Below are positions 22,343 to 33,910 of a DNA stretch of 64,000 nt, one piece after another. Made by a program: the position numbers and the translations under genes. The stretch lies in assembly GCF_000003815.2 (NCBI RefSeq), contig NC_049996.1:13196419-13260418 (forward strand). The letters run 5' to 3'. Position 1 is the first letter of the stretch, and the number at the start of each line of letters is the position of its first letter. The notes below the pieces were generated by a model, which was given only the letters and a program-made list of their open reading frames with translations, was not told the DNA's origin and ran no database searches. The DNA is from Branchiostoma floridae (Eukaryota > Chordata > Leptocardii > Amphioxiformes > Branchiostomatidae).

Positions 22343-22547
22343 TAGTTCACCTTTTCCCGCAGGGTAACCTATATCCGTTGTATTAAAACCTGGGTATTTA
22401 GAGTCAACGAACTATAGTTTCAAATTAGCAATATTCTCCAATTGTTGCAGTTACCTTCAAATTAGTACACGGTTTGTCTACTTGATATACCTAAATACCC
22501 TTTTTAAAACAACGGAAATAGGTTACCCCGCGGATAAAGGTAAACTA
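22343..22547. mobile_element. MITE with ~60-bp TIRs
   Basis: The left arm (tagttcaccttttcccgcag, gggtaacctatatccgttgt) and the reversed right arm (tagtttacctttatccgcgg, ggtaacctatttccgttgtt) match closely. The loop is AT-rich. No coding capacity. Confidence 0.8.
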
Positions 22548-23820
22548 AATAAATAAAGGAACCTGTAACTCATATGGCAGCGCTTTCAGAAAAGCTATGA
22601 CAAATTTTGAATTGTTTGCTCAAATCAAAGAATTTTGTTTCTTGTCGCAAAGTTCTACCATTATCACCATTTTATTTTGTACTAAAAATTATCTCAGAAT
22701 TTATCAAGTTAGGTACCACTGGCTTGATTTTATGGATGACATTATTGTATCAATTTCTATTAATTAGTTCGTTTCCAAAAATTGCGACAATACTTTAAAT
22801 AATGCAAAATTACAAACAATATACCGTGGATTAAAAGAATGAAGTAGAAACTTGATACTAATGAAGGAAGTCATGCAAAGCAAAAGACAAAGATGTTATA
22901 CGACAAAAAAATATTTCAAATTTTCTTTGTTTACCTCTTTCTACGTATTAATAAATCATTTGTTTAACACTTCAGATTTTAAAATGAAAAATGCCTTTCC
23001 TTTACTCAACACTTGTTTCCCAAGTTAGCTCGTGTCAGTTTTGGGGTACCCAGAGGATGTAATCAAAGCAGTAATGCCATAAGTATGGTTATATGATGGT
23101 TTATTTGGCAAACTTTACATGTCATACGGTTCGCAGCCATGCGGCAGCTGTAGTGACATAATATTCAGCACAGTTAATACAATATAAACGATAAAATTCC
23201 TAGCACAATAAGCAAGGTTTGAAATATGGAGTTCAGAAAAAGTATGGTGATCTCCAAGCAAATCCTACGGCAGCATAAGCTAGTATCAAAAGGAAAGAAG
23301 TCGGTCTAGGAGTGTGTATGCGATCGGTGCCCGTTTGACTCCCTTTGGCCGGCTATACTCCTTTCCCAGATTCGATGACACTTATGGCACTGTATGATCT
23401 GCTTGGAGATTAGTATAACACCCACCGGTCACCTGGTCATATTGCCCGAGCCCATATTTCAATATCTCAGCCACTGCATGTAGGAACAAATTGAAAGACG
23501 CTGGAAGTTGAGTCGAACCGGCTTCCGCGAGTAATATGCTGCACTTACGGAAATCGTTTCTCAAATAGGTGGCAAAAAACACTTCGTCATATGTGTGAAA
23601 TATTCTACAGAGTAGCAAGATCAGGTAGTAGTGACGTCACCAAATCTCGTCTGAAAGGTTTGGGTGATGGAAGAGTTTCTCCTCGCCAAAATCTGATAGC
23701 GAAGAACACCTGACATCTGCCACCGTTCCCATTTTGAATCTACAATTTATCATACCGGCTGTGGTATCTTGTCTTTGGCCGTGCTTCAGTTTCTGCCTTA
23801 TATATAAGACAACAATTGTT
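22548..23820. other. No gene recognised
   Basis: A minus-strand block at about 23400-23540 has a B-box-like ggttcgactc and may be an old tRNA-derived SINE, but no body match is found in the window. Nothing else is supported. Confidence 0.35.
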
Positions 23821-24130
23821 GAACTAATTTAACTATAATATCCAACAAAAAATTTGACTCACCCAAATTTTCGACTGAACAGCTCCAGTCTTTGTCAAGG
23901 AATGAACAACATACCGCTACCGTGACAGCATGTGACTCATGAAGTCTATGGCGCCCACCGTCTCTGTTCAGCGAGAAACGTATGATCCACTGCTCACTGA
24001 GTCACGTGTTCTATCTGCATAAAATCACGGTAGCAGTGGATTGTTCATTCCTTGACAAAGACCGGTGCTGTTCAGTCAAAAATTTGGGTGAGTGCTAGTT
24101 TTGTGTTGAATATTACTGTTAAACTAGTTC
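23821..24130. mobile_element. Fold-back MITE with ~105-bp TIRs
   Basis: Arms 23821-23925 and 24010-24130 are inverted copies sharing cacccaaattttcgactgaa and tctttgtcaaggaatgaaca. The loop of about 90 bases is unique. Non-autonomous TIR element; superfamily not determined. Confidence 0.88.
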
Positions 24131-25605
24131 AAGATTGACTTCTATCAACAGAGATCAACTTTCAAGTTAACTTAAACATTGATTTTTTGCAAATACGAGA
24201 AATTATACATGAAGGTAAGAGGGGGTCAGGATGTGGACACCAAGCTACATAATATGTTACGGTGAAACTCCGCCGTGAGCAAGATCCATTGATACGACGC
24301 TAAATACAAATCGGCAGATCTAGTCATACATCCATCTGTCATGAAGAGATAGTGAAACCCTAACCTTACCTGTGTGCCTAACATTCGCAGTTCAAACTTA
24401 TAGCATAACACTTGATAAGGAGATGGAGCGACAAGATATGAATGTGACTTGATAACAAACACGATTGAAAAACTCGGATCCACTATCTCATACCTACGCA
24501 TACCCATAGCAGAGAGAAGCAGGGCGTTTCCACCCATGCGTTTTGAGTGATGGATCCCGTAACGTGTTTTGACAAGTGGGGTTCCCTACTGCACGCTCGG
24601 CTGCGTCCGACCATACACCAGGCGGTACCCATCAGAGAAAAATGTATCATGCTAAAGCTTACTTGATATCTTATATACGGCCACGCTAAGTGCTAACAGT
24701 ATATCATCTTCTAATGGTACATTGTAAAGCTAAAGGCATATGTTAAACACACTAAAGTGGTAGAAATTGGTGTAGAAATAACGCCTACCAAAGCCATATA
24801 GTTGTACCAAAATGTACAACTATAATACAAATATTAGGTTGCAAATCATACTTCTCGAGTCAAATGTGACATGGGTGTCTCAACACCCCCCCCCCCCCAC
24901 CACGAAAAAAAGCAAGATACGTAAAAATTATCTAATGTAGTGTCATGCAAGCATGTGTCACAATCATCATTTAATCATTTCATTACAGAGGCTATCAAGT
25001 CATTTAGGGTGGTTGATATTTCCCCTCAATACCAATTCACGTCAATTAGCTTCAAATAACGGGTCAAAATGGCCACTCTGACCAATCAGTAGTTAATAGC
25101 GGAAATGGAAACTAGCTGTTACGACACAATGAACAAGCGGTGTCCAAATACACCGTGCTTACACATAACAAAACGACATGGCCTCTTTTTGTGGTGTCGT
25201 TGTAAACATTGTACCGTGCTCTTACCTAACATGGAATACACAACGTAACAATCAAATATAATATTTTCCAGCCTGAGCTAGATTACATATATTAGTATAT
25301 AACACATCACTTGTGTTTAGCTGATTCCTATATGCAACTGGTGCAAGCAATGGATTGTAACGTATACACAGCAATGTATCAATTTCATAGAGTATTGGTG
25401 GCGTTAGCATAGTTGACTAGAACCATTTACATGGAATGCTCACCTGATATTGCAAACGATCTATCTAACTGTTACGAAAATTGCTTTGTCTAGTTTACAC
25501 ATTATAAACTATAAGAACGTGTAGTAATACATACTGGTAAACTACCAACAGCCATAAGAGGAGGGGGAGGGGTGTGAGGAGAACAGGTAAGCCGTTGTTA
25601 CTAAC
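24131..25605. other. No gene recognised
   Basis: Contains a C-run near 24886-24898. The 103-codon minus frame at 24226-24537 shows no family resemblance. Confidence 0.35.
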
Positions 25606-25689
25606 CGTTGTCAGGTCGACGGTAGCCCCTTTCCCAGCCCCAGCGTCACGCGAACCTTGCGCAGCGTTGAAGGCCGCCGACTGACTCAT
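25606..25689 (-). CDS. Possible first coding exon (28 codons), unknown gene
   Basis: The ATG at 25689 (minus strand) has A at -3. The exon reads MSQSAAFNAAQGSRDAGAGK and ends in VDLTT at acaacg/gttagt, phase 0. Composition is Ala/Gly/Ser-rich and CpG-rich, unlike the AT-rich flanks. About 400 bases immediately upstream on this strand (to about 26110) are also GC-rich, as in a promoter. GTTAGT is an acceptable but not optimal donor. No downstream exon is identified, so this is tentative. Confidence 0.35.
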
Positions 25690-26110
25690 ACTGGCGCAAA
25701 GTACAGCCTTGGTACCAAAAAAATACTGCACGAATTTCACCTCCAAGCAGAAAGCGACCTTGTTACACGCCCCTACAGGTGTAAAGTAATCCGTCCAGCG
25801 GTTATGCTTTCATTCAGACACACAACAGAGCGTCACTGATCGCCAGGTAGCTGTAATGCACACCTATTCCAGCACACCGCCGCGCGAGATACAAAGAACC
25901 CTAATCCATTGTCTGCGGCACCTTACGGTCTACCCCTTGTCTACGCCTGTACTCCGTACAAATTACAGGTCGGGTAGAGAATGGTTTGTGAATAAAACAT
26001 AGGCGTGCTGTCGGCGCGGACTTTATCCCAACAACATGCCGTGAGAGAAGAGCCGAACACACCTTTGTAGCACACCGTCGAAACTGGCGAACGTTAAGCG
26101 TTCCCCACCC
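25690..26110 (-). promoter_or_regulatory. GC/CpG-richer stretch, candidate promoter
   Basis: Several CpG clusters (cgccgcgcgagatac, gtcggcgcggac, cccttgtctacgcc) stand out from the AT-rich surroundings and lie directly 5' of the possible start exon at 25606-25689. No core promoter element is assigned. Confidence 0.3.
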
Positions 26111-26337
26111 TTTCTATTGGTGCAGTGCTACACGTTGTTGGTATATTCATGTAAGTGCTTCCCATTGGATGATGCGTTTGCCATCGCAGTTCGCTTAATG
26201 CTGCGTCCAGGTAGAAAGCTAGCTTCTAAAGTGGCGGTGATAATGCTAACTCACCAGGTTTATACCTCAGGCAGTATCAATTCTATTGTATGGATACGAG
26301 CGTGCGACAAAACAGAAAATACTGGCAAAAACAAGCA

Positions 26338-26575
26338 GGCTTCATTATGAAAAGTAAGCTGTCAGGAAAGTTAAACAAATAACTAAACGCACAAGGTATT
26401 GTATATCAAACAATAGGCTCTTCATTTTTGTTCCTTCACATCTTCTTTGACTTTTAAATTGACACGGGCATTGGCTTTCTGGATCATTTTTGCAATCATC
26501 AGTTACGGCATATATTAAACTGCTAATTTTGCAACTGCTTTATACGATTTACGGTATGTTGAAACCCCTTTTTGA
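26338..26575. repeat. Diverged dispersed repeat, copy
   Basis: Shares aggttaaacaaataact-like words, then caataggctcttcatttttg and tctttgacttt, with 54765-55040. It shares parts with 3108-3185, 32840-33060 and 53910-54240. Length about 240 bases; no coding frame. Type unknown. Confidence 0.55.
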
Positions 26576-26585
26576 GACCGTCATA

Positions 26586-26960
26586 GATAGAATAGAATAG
26601 AATAGAATAGGACTTTATTGGACGACAACAACTGTAAAGGATACAATGTGTGGCAACTTGTACATACAATACATACAGAACACTTTAACTACTTGAGTTG
26701 CTAGTATCTAAAAACCGAAGAGACTAATCTATTTTACGAATGGTAATAGTATAAACAATCAGGCATTATGTGCTTCAGGACAGTATGATAATGTCTCGTT
26801 TTTTAAAGGAGTTGTATATAAATTGACTGACATAGGCAGATATATCAACAGGACATGATAGTAACAGAGAGAGAGAACTTTATTGCATGACATTTGTACA
26901 TGGTACAATAAAGGGTTAATGCCCCGGCCCGAGGTGTATATGGTGAGATAATCCCTGAAC
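26586..26960 (-). mobile_element. LINE 3' ends (two), reverse orientation
   Basis: agaatagaatagaatagg followed by actttattgg at 26588-26620, and gagagaactttattgcatgac at 26873-26893, read on the minus strand as 3' UTR ends. Each has an AATAAAG-type signal and a short tandem tail, like the CR1-type element at 40585. No coding part is recognised, so the calls rest on tail structure. Confidence 0.4.
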
Positions 26961-27975
26961 GAATTATGGGGGTTTGCGGTTCACGTCCCTTGCATACCAT
27001 GGGACATCTCTCGATACGCGCTTAGCTGGCAGACAACGCCGGGCGATTACGAACATTGCTAGCAACGTTTGATCGTACATACTACGCTCTCTCTCACGAT
27101 TCCTAAGAAGTTTCGGAGCCCCCCCGTGGTCTAAATATCATCAAAAAGATTTTGCTTTAGGAGAAAGTATTGAATGTCGATACAGCGAAATGTCCAAGAC
27201 GGGGAGTGCCGGCTCCACAGACATCGTGACTTCTGGAGTGTGATGTAGCGCAACTGGGGATTCTTTGCGACTTAGAGCAAGACCGATCGTGTTCACAGTT
27301 AAATGATCTTGACACACAGGTCTCACGCCGGAGTTACTGGGGTAGACGACTCACTGTTGATTCCCTCGCAGCTGGTTATTACCCCTAGTGTCCCAGCATT
27401 AATAGCTATCCGAGCGTCTCCCCGTTGGATTTCCACCGGCAGACGTGCTCAGCCTCGTGACGTTTCGACTAGTAGCTAAAAGTTGTGGCTACGCAGAGTG
27501 TTTGACAGAGCATTAACGCAATATACGCGAGCGCCCCCCTGCTGCCGCCCTAGGAGGGTCCATAATACGTATACTTTACATCTTTGTCAGCCTTTGAAAG
27601 GGTACGGGCTATCCTCCATGGGCAGGCCCCGGCACGCGCCCTAAGGCGGGGCATTAACGTTATTATCATATAGCCTACACAAACTGACCCATTTAAGCAA
27701 CAAATTCCTTTATAATACATACATCCCTTATTCAAGACTTCCAATGCTTGACATAATGACAAATTCCCTTCTGCTGGGACATGTGTGTTGCTATTCAATC
27801 CTAAGTTATAGTTGTACATATTCAATAAATTTGAAGGAATGTGAACAGTAATAATGTTTGGATTAACTCTAACATGGACTGCACACTGTACAAAGCATTC
27901 CTTTCTCCTGACGCATGACGCCGTAACACGTAGATTCAGGCCAGGCAGGTGGGTATCGCTCCCCTGATTGGTCAG
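26961..27975. other. No gene recognised
   Basis: A 184-codon minus frame covers 27550-28104, but it lacks domain features and ends in a hairpin-rich region. It is probably chance. Confidence 0.35.
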
Positions 27976-28042
27976 AATGAATCGACACCGGCACCGGTGT
28001 CGATTTGCATCGACACTGGTGTCGGTGTCGATGCAAATAGGT
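27976..28042. repeat. Nested short palindromes built from tcgacacc/ggtgtcga
   Basis: The words cgacaccggcaccggtgtcg and gacactggtgtcggtgtcga are each self-complementary and also pair with each other, flanked by tttgcat / atgcaaa. It is a compact cluster of alternative hairpins. Confidence 0.6.
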
Positions 28043-28420
28043 ACAAAATAGGTGTATGGAATAAGACTTAACACACTAATCAACATAACAAGTAGGGATA
28101 ACACAAGTCTTTGTATAACAGTCGAGTTGGGCTGATTATGAGTTTCATTACTCTTTCTAATAGCAAAGCAGTCTTTGATATATTTGCCTATCTTTGCATT
28201 ATGGGATTTGTGGCATCTAAAGATAACATATTAAACATTTCTGCCTTGGTATGCGCGTGTCGATGCCATCCATACAATGAAAACAACACGGCCTAACGTA
28301 GCTCTTAGCAAGTGGGTTGTCCATAGGGATATGTACGATGTATGTTGCCAACCTTAGTTGCGAGGAATTAGTTGAAATAAATCAAGGTTACTGTAAATTC
28401 CCTGCGCACCAAATTCCCCA

Positions 28421-28822
28421 GTGTTTTTAGAGCTACAAAGTCAACTAGCGAAGTGCGTGGAAAATAATTTTGAATACCGCTCAGCAATAAGTAAGTTACG
28501 AATTAGTTCGCACCCGTTAGAAATAGAGAAAGGGAGATACAAAAAGCTACCTGTTCAAGAAAGAATTTGTAAGCAGTGCACAACGAATGCAGTGGAAAAT
28601 GAACCACATTTTATTTGTGAATGTCTCCAATTCGATGCCGAAAGAAAAAGACTATTTGAAAGAGTAACCGAAATCACACCAACATTTTCATTTAAAAACG
28701 CCACAAAAGATTCTCTTCCTACTAAGATTATCGAATCAATCTATCGTAGAATACATTGGGCATTTCATTTTCAACTGTCTTCAAAGAAGAAGTCAAATCC
28801 CGTAGTAATTACTAGTACGTAG
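28421..28822 (+). pseudogene. LINE ORF2 C-terminal domain fragment
   Basis: The frame encodes about 133 residues. It contains ISSHPLEIEKGRYKKLPVQE then ERICKQC and a C-x2-C-x9-H-x2-C knuckle (CKQC...HFIC). This layout is familiar from the C-terminal tails of non-LTR retrotransposon ORF2 proteins after the RT domain. There is no RT core, and the first codon is a GTG inside the frame, so the real start is upstream and lost. It ends at a stop followed by an AT-rich 3' region with aataaaa at about 28961. Old truncated copy; clade not fixed. Confidence 0.6.
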
Positions 28823-29408
28823 ATTTAGTACCGTATGTAAATTTATCCACTTAATATTTGTATGTTAGAATTAAGATTATCTACATGTATTTAGATCACA
28901 TTCATTCATTTAATGTATCTAGTCTTTCTTCACTTGAAATTAGGTCCATAGGCACGAATTTGCAATAAAACATTCACCAATTGCGCTAACACCTGCGGTA
29001 CAGACTGTCTCTACAACATGCGCTAGATTTCTGGCGGTTTCTAGCGAGGACCAATCAGATGACTGCTAGCAGGGCGTTGATCTCGCTACAAATCTAGTTC
29101 ATGGGATTCAGAGCTGAGCCCCCCCCCCCCCCCCTGGGGCCGCACACGAAATGCACAACTTCACCTGTATCGCCCATATTAACCTTACATGACTTAGCAG
29201 TAAGCGCCCCAAACGCTTCCAGAATCTCAATCTTTCAACGTCTACAAACTTTACGAGCCAGTCTTAAATTGGTCCATTCACCCCAGAGGGTAGATTGAAT
29301 GGATGAACGCTGCATTTTAAACTTCAGAGCCAACCTTAGATTGGGTTATCAACCTGAAGGGTTTCTGAGTGAAAAAAGATTACTATGACTACGGGTTGGA
29401 TAACCTCT
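28823..29408. other. No gene recognised
   Basis: 3' flank of the LINE fragment, a C15-type run at about 29119-29136 and unassigned sequence. Confidence 0.4.
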
Positions 29409-29483
29409 AAGAAATGACGTGAACTCCTCAACTCGCCGGGTCTAGTCTAGACCCGGCGAGTTGAGGAGTTCACGTCATTTCTT
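29409..29483. repeat. Perfect 75-bp palindrome
   Basis: Arms of 37 bases (29409-29445 and 29447-29483) are exact reverse complements around a single T at 29446. Each arm carries a tgacgt (CRE-like) word and ends in a GC-rich ccgggtctag center. It encodes nothing. Confidence 0.97.
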
Positions 29484-29910
29484 TCTAAGCATTTGTTTTT
29501 GAATACATAATATTATATATAACGTGTTTTCGTGATTCTGCATCTATAGTGCTTTTTAACGTACTCTATGAAGTACTACGTTAGGGTAAATTTGAGCAGA
29601 TGTCGTTCACAGTCCATTCCAATTGGCATTTGCAACAAGTTTGAATCATTTAGAATGCACAAGTAACATTCTTTTTCAAAATTGAATATAAAAATTTTAA
29701 TTTACTTCAATTCGTTATTTCGGAAACATTGTATGAAAACGACTGTACAAAATTTTCCTTATTCAAAGTATTTATGTGATTCTTTCACTTATTTGAATAT
29801 TTGCATTATTTTCTAAATTATAGATTTTTATTGTTTCAATCCAAAATTTAAAAAAAGATGCTAATCCGACCCCTCTGTTTGCCTCTGTACAGTTTTAGAT
29901 TTCACTGCTG

Positions 29911-30012
29911 GACACCTTTGCAGTGACTTACAAGGATGTGAACATCTGGCACAGTCTACCACCAAACATACGCACACCCCCAACTCTAACTTCCTTTAAG
30001 AGATTCTTATAG
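29911..30012 (+). pseudogene. LINE ORF2 extreme C-terminus
   Basis: Frame 29911-30012 reads DTFAVTYKDVNIWHSLPPNI, then RTPPTLTSFKRFL and a stop. The F-A-V...W-x-S-L-P...S-F-K-x-x-L pattern is the usual end of CR1/L2-like ORF2 proteins. The following 150 bases look like 3' UTR ending in (caaa)n at about 30150. Everything upstream is decayed. Confidence 0.7.
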
Positions 30013-30495
30013 TAACAGAAACGACCAAAACGCACGGACTGGAATCATGCGGCGGCTTTCATTATTATGATTTTTGTACCATGTATGTGTAAAATATGTG
30101 TATAAAGTTAGACTTATGATGTAAAATATGCATCCATTATATGAAAGATTCAAACAAACAAACATTTAATTAAATTCTTGTTTTCTGAAAGTTGGAATGA
30201 CGTTCAAAATAGTTCCCAAGAGTCTAATATCTTAGACAAACAAGTGCGTAGAACAAAAATATTCCAACAATGCCAACCCTAGCTGTGACTTGGAATGGAA
30301 TATTGGTTAACAGTTCAAATATACAGCAACAGCACAAAGCAAGGTTTCCATCGTAGTGTTTTGCTTGAAGGTACAATTATCTGGGAGCTTAGTTCCCCGC
30401 TGTTGATGGGCAGAGCAGACAGAGCGCGGATAATTCGCCTGGAATTGCACAGGCCCCAAGACGACCAAAAAGCGAAGCATGACATCTTTAATTTA
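30013..30495. other. No gene recognised
   Basis: LINE 3' UTR-like sequence, then unassigned sequence up to the Harbinger-like element. Confidence 0.4.
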
Positions 30496-31022
30496 GGCCA
30501 CAGCAAGTAAATTTTATGGATGACATCCTCTGCAGAGTGCAAAAATAGTGCGATAGGGCGAAAAAACAACAAGATGGGTGACAAAAAAACAAGATGGCTA
30601 CATTTTAAAAAATAGGCACCATAAAGTTGTGATGAATGTTGTAACAAGAATTAAAAGGGACAAAACATGGTATCAGAGCCAACAAGGCATTCATTCCTGT
30701 ATCCAAGACATGTACTGGTGTGGTAAAAGTGACACTAGTCTGGTAGACTGGCATCACCAACAAAGTCGGTAACCACACTCATGGCTTCCATATTGGTGAC
30801 ACTTTTACAACTACCCAGTAAACCTGAATAAGTTTCATTTCTACTACTACAGTCCTGGGTACCTCGCAAGTGTCACTTCTACAAGTACAATTATTAGGCT
30901 ACAATGCAATATATTTGCTCATTTTGGTACTTTATCATCATGTTGACCATCCCTGCAGAAAAAATTCTTTTATTTCTGAATGCGCGCGCTGATGTCATCC
31001 ATAAAAATTACTTGCTGTGGCC
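30496..31022 (+). mobile_element. Harbinger-like non-autonomous element, copy 1
   Basis: TIRs start ggccacagcaagtaaatttt and continue atggatgacatc, mirrored at the right end. TTA flanks both sides (30493-30495, 31023-31025), matching the 3-bp TTA/TAA duplications of PIF/Harbinger transposons. At 527 bp with no transposase, it is a MITE. Its inner left half (aacaagatggg..., gtatcagagccaacaaggca) matches the inner right half of copy 2, so the two interiors are mutually inverted. Confidence 0.85.
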
Positions 31023-32172
31023 TTAGACAAGGACGCGCAGTTTCCCTGGGCTGTCATTTTGTGGAATACGAGGTTCTGTCATTATTGAGTCAATTGCAGG
31101 TAATATAAGAAGGGCGGCGGTAGAAAACAGGGCATTTCTGTGCTGACGACTTTCATGGTACGATATTAGGGAGGAGGTAAGCACCGTTTCTATCCCATAG
31201 CCAAGTTAATTTGATTATACGGATGACATTTTCGCGCTGAGCAATTTTCGTCCGTTCCAAAGAAAAAGAAGTTTTCGATCATACTTTAAATCTTGCAAAT
31301 CAGCTGCAAAACGAACAAATCATGCCGTAAATTGAAGAAGAAAATAATATCTATATATAGAGACAACGGATACTTATCAAATGTCCAAATTCATTCCAAA
31401 GTAAGTCAGTGAAAATATGTAAAGGAACAAAAGTAAAGAGTCTACTGTTTGCTGGTTTATTTTTTATTTTTTTATTTATTTGCCAATGATACAACTCATT
31501 ACACGGATCTACCTAGGCAGCTTTGGGCTGGTAGCGGCAGATCCACAGAGATACAGACGAACATACATCATCGGTCGACGTGATCGCACATGTTCGCACA
31601 TGTTCACACACGACGGGGTTATACCGCCCCTTACGGGGTGACATACCCTTTCATATGCGCCAGGTCTCCCGTCCGGGTGAATGATGTAAATCACCGTGAG
31701 CCAAAGCTAGGTACTCATTTTCACCTGAGTATAGTGAGTTTATCATGCTCTGTGAGTTCTGTCCAACCTTTCTGACCACCTAGATATCATAATGTTAATT
31801 TCATAATACACCTCTATATAATGTCATTGCTCGCATCAGTTTGGGGTTACCCAGGGATTTGGTCCACACAAGCAATTGAATAAACATGATCTAGTGGGAA
31901 AAGTTATCAACTGCCTGATCAATAAAATTAATCGCCCTCCAGACGTTTCCGAGACTCTCTTCTGTTCAACCCATGATAGACACTCGAATAGCAGAATAGT
32001 ACCTCTGTACTGTCGCTTAACTACATAGTACATATATGCCAGAAGCAGTATTCCTTGCTTTCAGGCAAGCAAAGAATTGTCACTGCATTTATCGCCCCAC
32101 AAACATCCAGCGAAACATTGTCCTGAACAGTTGTGTTATAGCTGCCACATCGTTTGAGTACATTTCTCATTA
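31023..32172. other. No gene recognised
   Basis: Contains a related TIR-like piece at 31212-31235 (ttaatttgattatacggatg), a T/A-rich run near 31455-31480 and a SINE family 2 body scrap at about 31706-31735 (gctaggtactcattttcacc). No exon supported. Confidence 0.4.
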
Positions 32173-32678
32173 GGCCACAGCAAGTAAATTTTATGGATGA
32201 CATCCGCGCGCTCATTAATTTTCGCCTGATTTCAGAAAAAAAAAACAAGGTTTTTTTTTCTTCTTCAGGGAAGGCCGGATAGACGAAAATGGGTAACGGT
32301 TTTGTTGTAACCAAATCATTGAATGTAGAATTGACACTAGAGACTCTGTAGCATTGACTGTAGTTGCAGAGGTGCAACTAGATAGATAGTTGTAAAAGTG
32401 GCACAACTATGGAAGCTATGAGTGAAGTTGCCAACATGGTTAATGATACCAGTCTACCACACAAGTGTCACTTAAACTACACTGGTGCACTTCTTTAAAT
32501 ACAGGAATGAATGCCTTGTTGGCTGTGATGCCATATTTTGTCTCTTGAAATCTTGTTACAACGTCAATTTTGAAAATTTGCCATCTTGTTTTTTTTACCC
32601 ATCTTGTTTTTTTCGCCCTATCTCATTATTTTTGCAGTCTGCAGAGGATGTCATCCATAAAATTTACTTGCTGTGGCC
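32173..32678 (-). mobile_element. Harbinger-like non-autonomous element, copy 2
   Basis: 506 bp with the same TIRs as copy 1 and TTA on both sides (32170-32172, 32679-32681). The sequence from about 32395 to 32678 is the reverse complement of the left half of copy 1. Polypyrimidine runs at 32250-32263 and 32586-32612 are internal. Confidence 0.87.
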
Positions 32679-33489
32679 TTAACTAAAAAAAATGATTGTT
32701 TGAGTTTGACAGGCCCAGCGCTGAATTGAAACACCTTAAGGTCTATCTATATTCTAATAAAATCCCCCTGGACCAGTTTAAGGGATAGGGATCTAGTGGG
32801 AAGGTTGACCGAATGACTTGACCCACACGGCGCATGGTATACTGAACAATAGATTCTTCAGTTTTGTTCTTTCGAATCTTGTTCTTTGACCTACGACATC
32901 AGTATCCATTTTCCGAAGGAGTTTTTCAACTTACATCGTATTTTAACTCGTTTTGAAGCAACAGTGTACACTTTACAGTCGAGACATAATCGCTTTACAG
33001 TATGATCGAAACCCTTTACTTTGGAAATGGATAAAAATTGATGCACGCTCTGATGTCATCCATGTAATCGAATCAGCATCGCCCAATCATTATTATGTGA
33101 CACTTTCCCGAGAATCCCCAGGGTTGGGGTTCTATCCGTATCTCCTGGTAGCGATTCTGGAGGCTAGTTTTACAACTAAGGTTATATCGATTTCCGCTCT
33201 GTCAGGAATGTGTTGAATATATGACCGACAGACAAGACTTTGAGTGGCCCTTTCCGGCTGTAGAGGACTTGATCGGTTAGGCATGAGGCGTGCTGATTGG
33301 CAAGGTGTCAGCTCTAACATAGCTCCAATGGCCTAAGGACACAGCCATGCATGTAAAACTGTGTCAGGTGGGGGATTGAGGGATTGAGCAACACTCGGGG
33401 GTCGTCAAGACGGGGTCGAGAGATAATACAGGAGAGATCTACTGTGCGTGTTGATGACACTTGTGACTGACTTGTAGCTAAACTAGAAA
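32679..33489. other. Old dispersed repeat plus unassigned sequence
   Basis: 32840-33060 is another copy of the diverged family with caatagattcttcagttttg and ttgatgcacgctctgatgtc. The rest has no recognised feature. Confidence 0.4.
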
Positions 33490-33910
33490 GGTAACATCCG
33501 TAAATAACTTTATCAGGTTGGCAATCATTCATATAGTAATGTTCTTTTTGCACAACCAAGGAATAACTTACGTCCAACGTTTCGATGTCTATCAGACACC
33601 ATTATCAGGGTAGAATGACTGGAAACTACTTCTTGCTGCTACTTATAGCCGATGTAGGTGGCGCTGCAGCAGCAAGAACAGAGACGAGGGGGGATACAAT
33701 CTGAACCACGTTTGGCCGGCATTCTGGCCGCTGCAGCGCCACCTACATCGGCTACAAGTAGCAGCAAGGGGCAGTTTCCAGTCCTTCTACCCTGATGATG
33801 GTGTCTGATAGACATCGAAACGTTAACGTTGGAAGTAAGTATTCCTTGGTTGTGCCTAAAGAACCTTACTATATGAATGATTGCCAACCTGATGAAGTTA
33901 TTTACGCATG
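33490..33910. mobile_element. Penelope-like terminal units in inverted pair
   Basis: Arms 33490-33705 and 33715-33910 are inverted copies of about 200 bases. They contain gttggcaatcattcatatag, the hairpin motif (finding 3) and a GC-rich gatgtaggtggcgctgcagc center. The same 3' motif ends with ...gcacaaccaagg and resembles the units at 38505 and 62465 (tgtgtaaaaagag, aataaagca). Penelope-like retroelements carry terminal repeats that can be inverted. No ORF is present, so these are only termini. Confidence 0.55.

Noticed and set aside
23382-23618. 78-codon minus-strand frame as a gene
   Set aside because: It contains a B-box-like word and no protein features; more likely old SINE sequence.
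27550-28104. 184-codon minus-strand frame
   Set aside because: No domain, no exon boundaries, and it starts inside unrelated hairpin sequence; likely chance.
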